From the NCBI GenBank assembly GCA_023437755.1, contig JAEZFJ010000187.1:1-7693 (forward strand): a stretch of DNA of 7,693 bases, in the 5' to 3' direction. The stretch comes from Pseudomonadota bacterium. Its GTDB lineage: Bacteria; Pseudomonadota; Alphaproteobacteria; Rhizobiales; Devosiaceae. The notes under the pieces are model-generated. The model made no database searches. It was not told the DNA's origin and saw only the letters and a program-made list of their open reading frames with translations. Below, one piece after another: positions 6,274 through 7,693 of this stretch. Position 1 is the first letter of the stretch. Every line of letters begins with the position of its first letter. The translations under genes and the position numbers were made by a program.

Positions 6274-7341
6274 ATGAAGCTGGCGGCGTTCCCTGGCGAC
6301 GGGATCGGCCCCGAGGTCGTAACCGCCGCGCTAGAAGCGCTCGCCACGGTCACCAGGGGCATGCAACTGGGTCTCGATGTTCGGACGCATCCCTGCGGTC
6401 TGGAGGCGCTGCGTGACCACGGCTCCACCTTCCCCGAGGCGAGCCGGCAGGCGGCAGCGGAGGCCGACGGCATCATCCTTGGGCCGTTGTCGACGGCGGA
6501 CTACGCCTCCCTCGGTCCAGCGGGCATCAATGCCTCGGCGACCCTGCGCCTGGCGCTCGACCTCTATGCCAATATCCGCCCCAGCCGGTCTCCGGCGGGA
6601 CTCGATGCCGCCTGTCCTGGCATGGATCTGGTGATCGTGCGCGAGAACACCGAGGGGTTCTACGCGGTGCGTACCATGCAGGCGGGGAGTGGTGAGTTCG
6701 CCCCTGACTGGGACAGCGCCTTCGCGATCCGCAAGATCACGGCCGGAGCCTCCCGCCGGATCGCCGAACGAGCCTTCGCGCTGGCGCGGCACCGGCGCGG
6801 CAAAGTGACGGCGGTCAACAAGTCCAATGTGCTCAAGATCACCGACGGGCTGTTCCTGCGCGAGTGCAGGGCCGTTGCGGCCGGCAATCCCGACATCGTC
6901 TATGAAGAGCAACTGGTGGATGCGGTCGCCGCCAGGCTGGTGCGCGATCGCGGTGGCTATGATGTGCTGGTCACCACCAATCTGTTCGGCGACATTCTCT
7001 CCAACGAGGCGGCGGAACTGTCGGGCGGGCTGGGGCTCGCCGGGTCTCTCAATCACGGCGACCGCCATGCCATGGCGCAGGCAAGTCACGGCTCGGCTCT
7101 CGACATTGCCGGCAGGGGTCTCGCCAATCCCTCCTCGATGATCCTGTCGGTCGCGCTGTTGCTGGATCACCTGGGTGAGCGCTCGGGGCGGGCAGAGTTG
7201 CAGAGGGCCGCCGGCCTGATCCGGGCGGCCCTGATGGAGTGCCTTGCCAACCCGGCTACGCGGACCCCGGACCTGGGTGGGCAGGCCACCACCAGCTCGG
7301 CGGCCAAGGCCGTCACCTCGAACCTGGTGCGCGCCGTCTGA
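6274..7341 (+). CDS. Isocitrate/isopropylmalate dehydrogenase family oxidoreductase
   Basis: A 355-residue metal- and NAD-dependent beta-decarboxylating dehydrogenase, full length. Seen: PGDGIGPEV (7-15), LRLALDLYANIRP with Arg92 and Arg102, IVRENTEGFY with Arg123 and Tyr130, VNKSNVLKITDG with the catalytic Lys183, Asp216 in VDAVAARL, NLFGDILSNEAAEL (236-249) with Asp240, and the cofactor loop SHGSALDIAGRGLANP. Two departures stand out: the conserved second Asp of GDILSDEA is Asn244, and HGSAP is HGSAL. Family members oxidise 3-substituted malates (isocitrate, isopropylmalate, homoisocitrate, tartrate); in the FR-900098 phosphonate pathway a relative acts on a phosphonomethylmalate. A phosphonate analogue of malate or isocitrate is therefore a plausible substrate here. 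It starts eight bases after the upstream stop, with only a weak ribosome site, as last gene of the operon. Confidence 0.88.
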   Translation: MKLAAFPGDGIGPEVVTAALEALATVTRGMQLGLDVRTHPCGLEALRDHGSTFPEASRQAAAEADGIILGPLSTADYASLGPAGINASATLRLALDLYANIRPSRSPAGLDAACPGMDLVIVRENTEGFYAVRTMQAGSGEFAPDWDSAFAIRKITAGASRRIAERAFALARHRRGKVTAVNKSNVLKITDGLFLRECRAVAAGNPDIVYEEQLVDAVAARLVRDRGGYDVLVTTNLFGDILSNEAAELSGGLGLAGSLNHGDRHAMAQASHGSALDIAGRGLANPSSMILSVALLLDHLGERSGRAELQRAAGLIRAALMECLANPATRTPDLGGQATTSSAAKAVTSNLVRAV

Positions 7342-7350
7342 ACTCTGGCG

Positions 7351-7488
7351 TCAGGGCCCGAGCAGCGCCGCCACCGCGTCGGCGACGCCGGGGGCCGCGC
7401 CGGCGGCTTCATGATCGGCGCCGGGCAGCACGTGGAGGGTCGCTTGCGGCAGCACAGCTGTGGATGAACAGCAATCCCGCCATGGCAT
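7351..7488 (-). pseudogene. Collapsed alpha/beta-hydrolase remnant
   Basis: The minus strand ends with VLPQATLHVLPGADHEAAG followed by a helix VADAVAALLGP and TGA (7353-7351). This has the look of the C-terminal strand and catalytic-histidine loop of an alpha/beta hydrolase. Only about 45 codons are open. In a different frame, a strong ribosome site GGGGGAGG sits six bases before an ATG (7483-7481) that opens MAGLLFIHS, which resembles the first strand of a dienelactone-hydrolase-like protein. The two pieces look like the start and the end of one gene (or two related genes) whose roughly 200-residue middle is gone, with the join near 7453-7465. Family naming from so short a stretch is tentative. 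Confidence 0.45.
7453..7462. repeat. 10-bp perfect palindrome CACAGCTGTG at the hydrolase join
   Basis: CACAGCTGTG is its own reverse complement and lies where the N-terminal and C-terminal pieces of the hydrolase remnant meet. It may be chance, a recombination relic or a protein site; nothing else supports a function. Confidence 0.2.
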
Positions 7489-7504
7489 ACCTCCCCCGAA
7501 CAGC

Positions 7505-7532
7505 AAAAGGCCCGGATCGCTCCGGGCCTTTT
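7505..7532. terminator. Bidirectional intrinsic terminator
   Basis: A perfect 12-bp stem, AAAAGGCCCGGA / TCCGGGCCTTTT, encloses the tetraloop TCGC. A-tract and T-tract flank the GC core, so the RNA ends in U-runs on both strands. It lies about 30 bases beyond the pnp stop and would end pnp leftward. It would also stop rightward transcripts from the dehydrogenase operon about 165 bases past its last gene. Confidence 0.88.
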
Positions 7533-7564
7533 CAGTCTCGAACCGCTTACTCGGCGGCGTCTTC

Positions 7565-7693
7565 TTACTTGGCGATTTCCTGGCCGGTGGCCTGGTCCAG
7601 AACCTTCATCGACAGGCGGACCTTGCCGCGCTCGTCGAAGCCGAGGAGCTTGACCCAGACCTTGTCGCCTTCCTTGACCACGTCGGTGGTCTT
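7565..7693 (-). CDS. pnp: Polynucleotide phosphorylase, C-terminal S1-domain end (partial)
   Basis: The last 42 residues of a minus-strand gene that enters from the right edge. DVVKEGDKVWVKLLGFDER and GKVRLSMKVLDQATGQEIAK form the end of an S1 RNA-binding domain as found at the C-terminus of PNPase, the 3'-5' phosphorolytic exoribonuclease of the degradosome; WVKLLGFD is familiar from Rhodobacterales. A ribosomal protein S1 end is a less likely alternative. The stop TAA (7567-7565) is followed in frame by GAA GAC GCC GCC GAG and a second TAA (7549-7547). The ancestral tail was probably a few acidic residues longer. The terminator at 7505-7532 follows. Confidence 0.78.
   Translation of the reverse strand, partial: KTTDVVKEGDKVWVKLLGFDERGKVRLSMKVLDQATGQEIAK

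Noticed and set aside
6331..7170. 279-codon minus-strand open frame
   Set aside because: Shadow of the IPMDH-family gene, which carries all catalytic motifs.
1..7693. tRNA, rRNA, CRISPR array, insertion sequence or transposase
   Set aside because: No cloverleaf, regularly spaced repeats, transposase motifs or paired terminal inverted repeats with target duplication were seen on either strand.

Overview
This is a GC-rich window that reads as alphaproteobacterial, most likely Rhodobacterales. The taxonomic cues are the WVKLLGFDERGKVRLSM tail of a polynucleotide phosphorylase, a DUF1127 mini-protein, and a histidine kinase translationally coupled to a small exported molybdopterin-oxidoreductase-fold protein. 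The placement rests on remembered family features, not on a search.

Left part (1-2895). A minus-strand pair comes first: an exported sulfite-oxidase-fold protein without any cysteine (1297-1839), overlapping by ATGA a membrane histidine kinase (1-1300) whose last few residues run off the window. Then follows a 284-base gene-free stretch holding two adjacent palindromes and two hairpins. After it come three small plus-strand genes: a two-helix membrane protein (2124-2372), a DUF1127 protein (2552-2722) and an overlapping 57-residue membrane-anchored peptide (2722-2895).

Junction (about 3176-3186). The C-terminal end of an MFS transporter (minus strand, pseudogene) is fused head-to-head to the C-terminal half of a phosphoenolpyruvate mutase (plus strand, pseudogene). 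Both have lost their 5' ends at the same point. This is either a real deletion or recombination scar, or an assembly chimera.

Right part (3182-7341). Behind the headless PEP mutase lies a compact operon with ATGA overlaps: an unrecognised 254-residue protein, an archaeal-type (type II) GAPDH homologue, a D-2-hydroxyacid dehydrogenase, and an isocitrate/isopropylmalate dehydrogenase family member. The set looks like the central section of a phosphonate pathway: C-P bond formation by PEP mutase, then three NAD(P)-dependent dehydrogenases. I do not recognise it as a described cluster. The usual phosphonopyruvate decarboxylase is not in view, so I infer that phosphonopyruvate would be drawn off by reduction rather than decarboxylation. 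With PEP mutase decapitated and no promoter in view, the cluster as assembled may be a relic.

Right edge (7342-7693). There is a collapsed alpha/beta-hydrolase remnant on the minus strand, a perfect 12-bp bidirectional terminator hairpin, and the last 42 residues of PNPase (pnp, minus strand), which ends at a TAA followed five codons later by a second in-frame TAA. The phosphonate-type operon is therefore bounded on both sides by gene debris.
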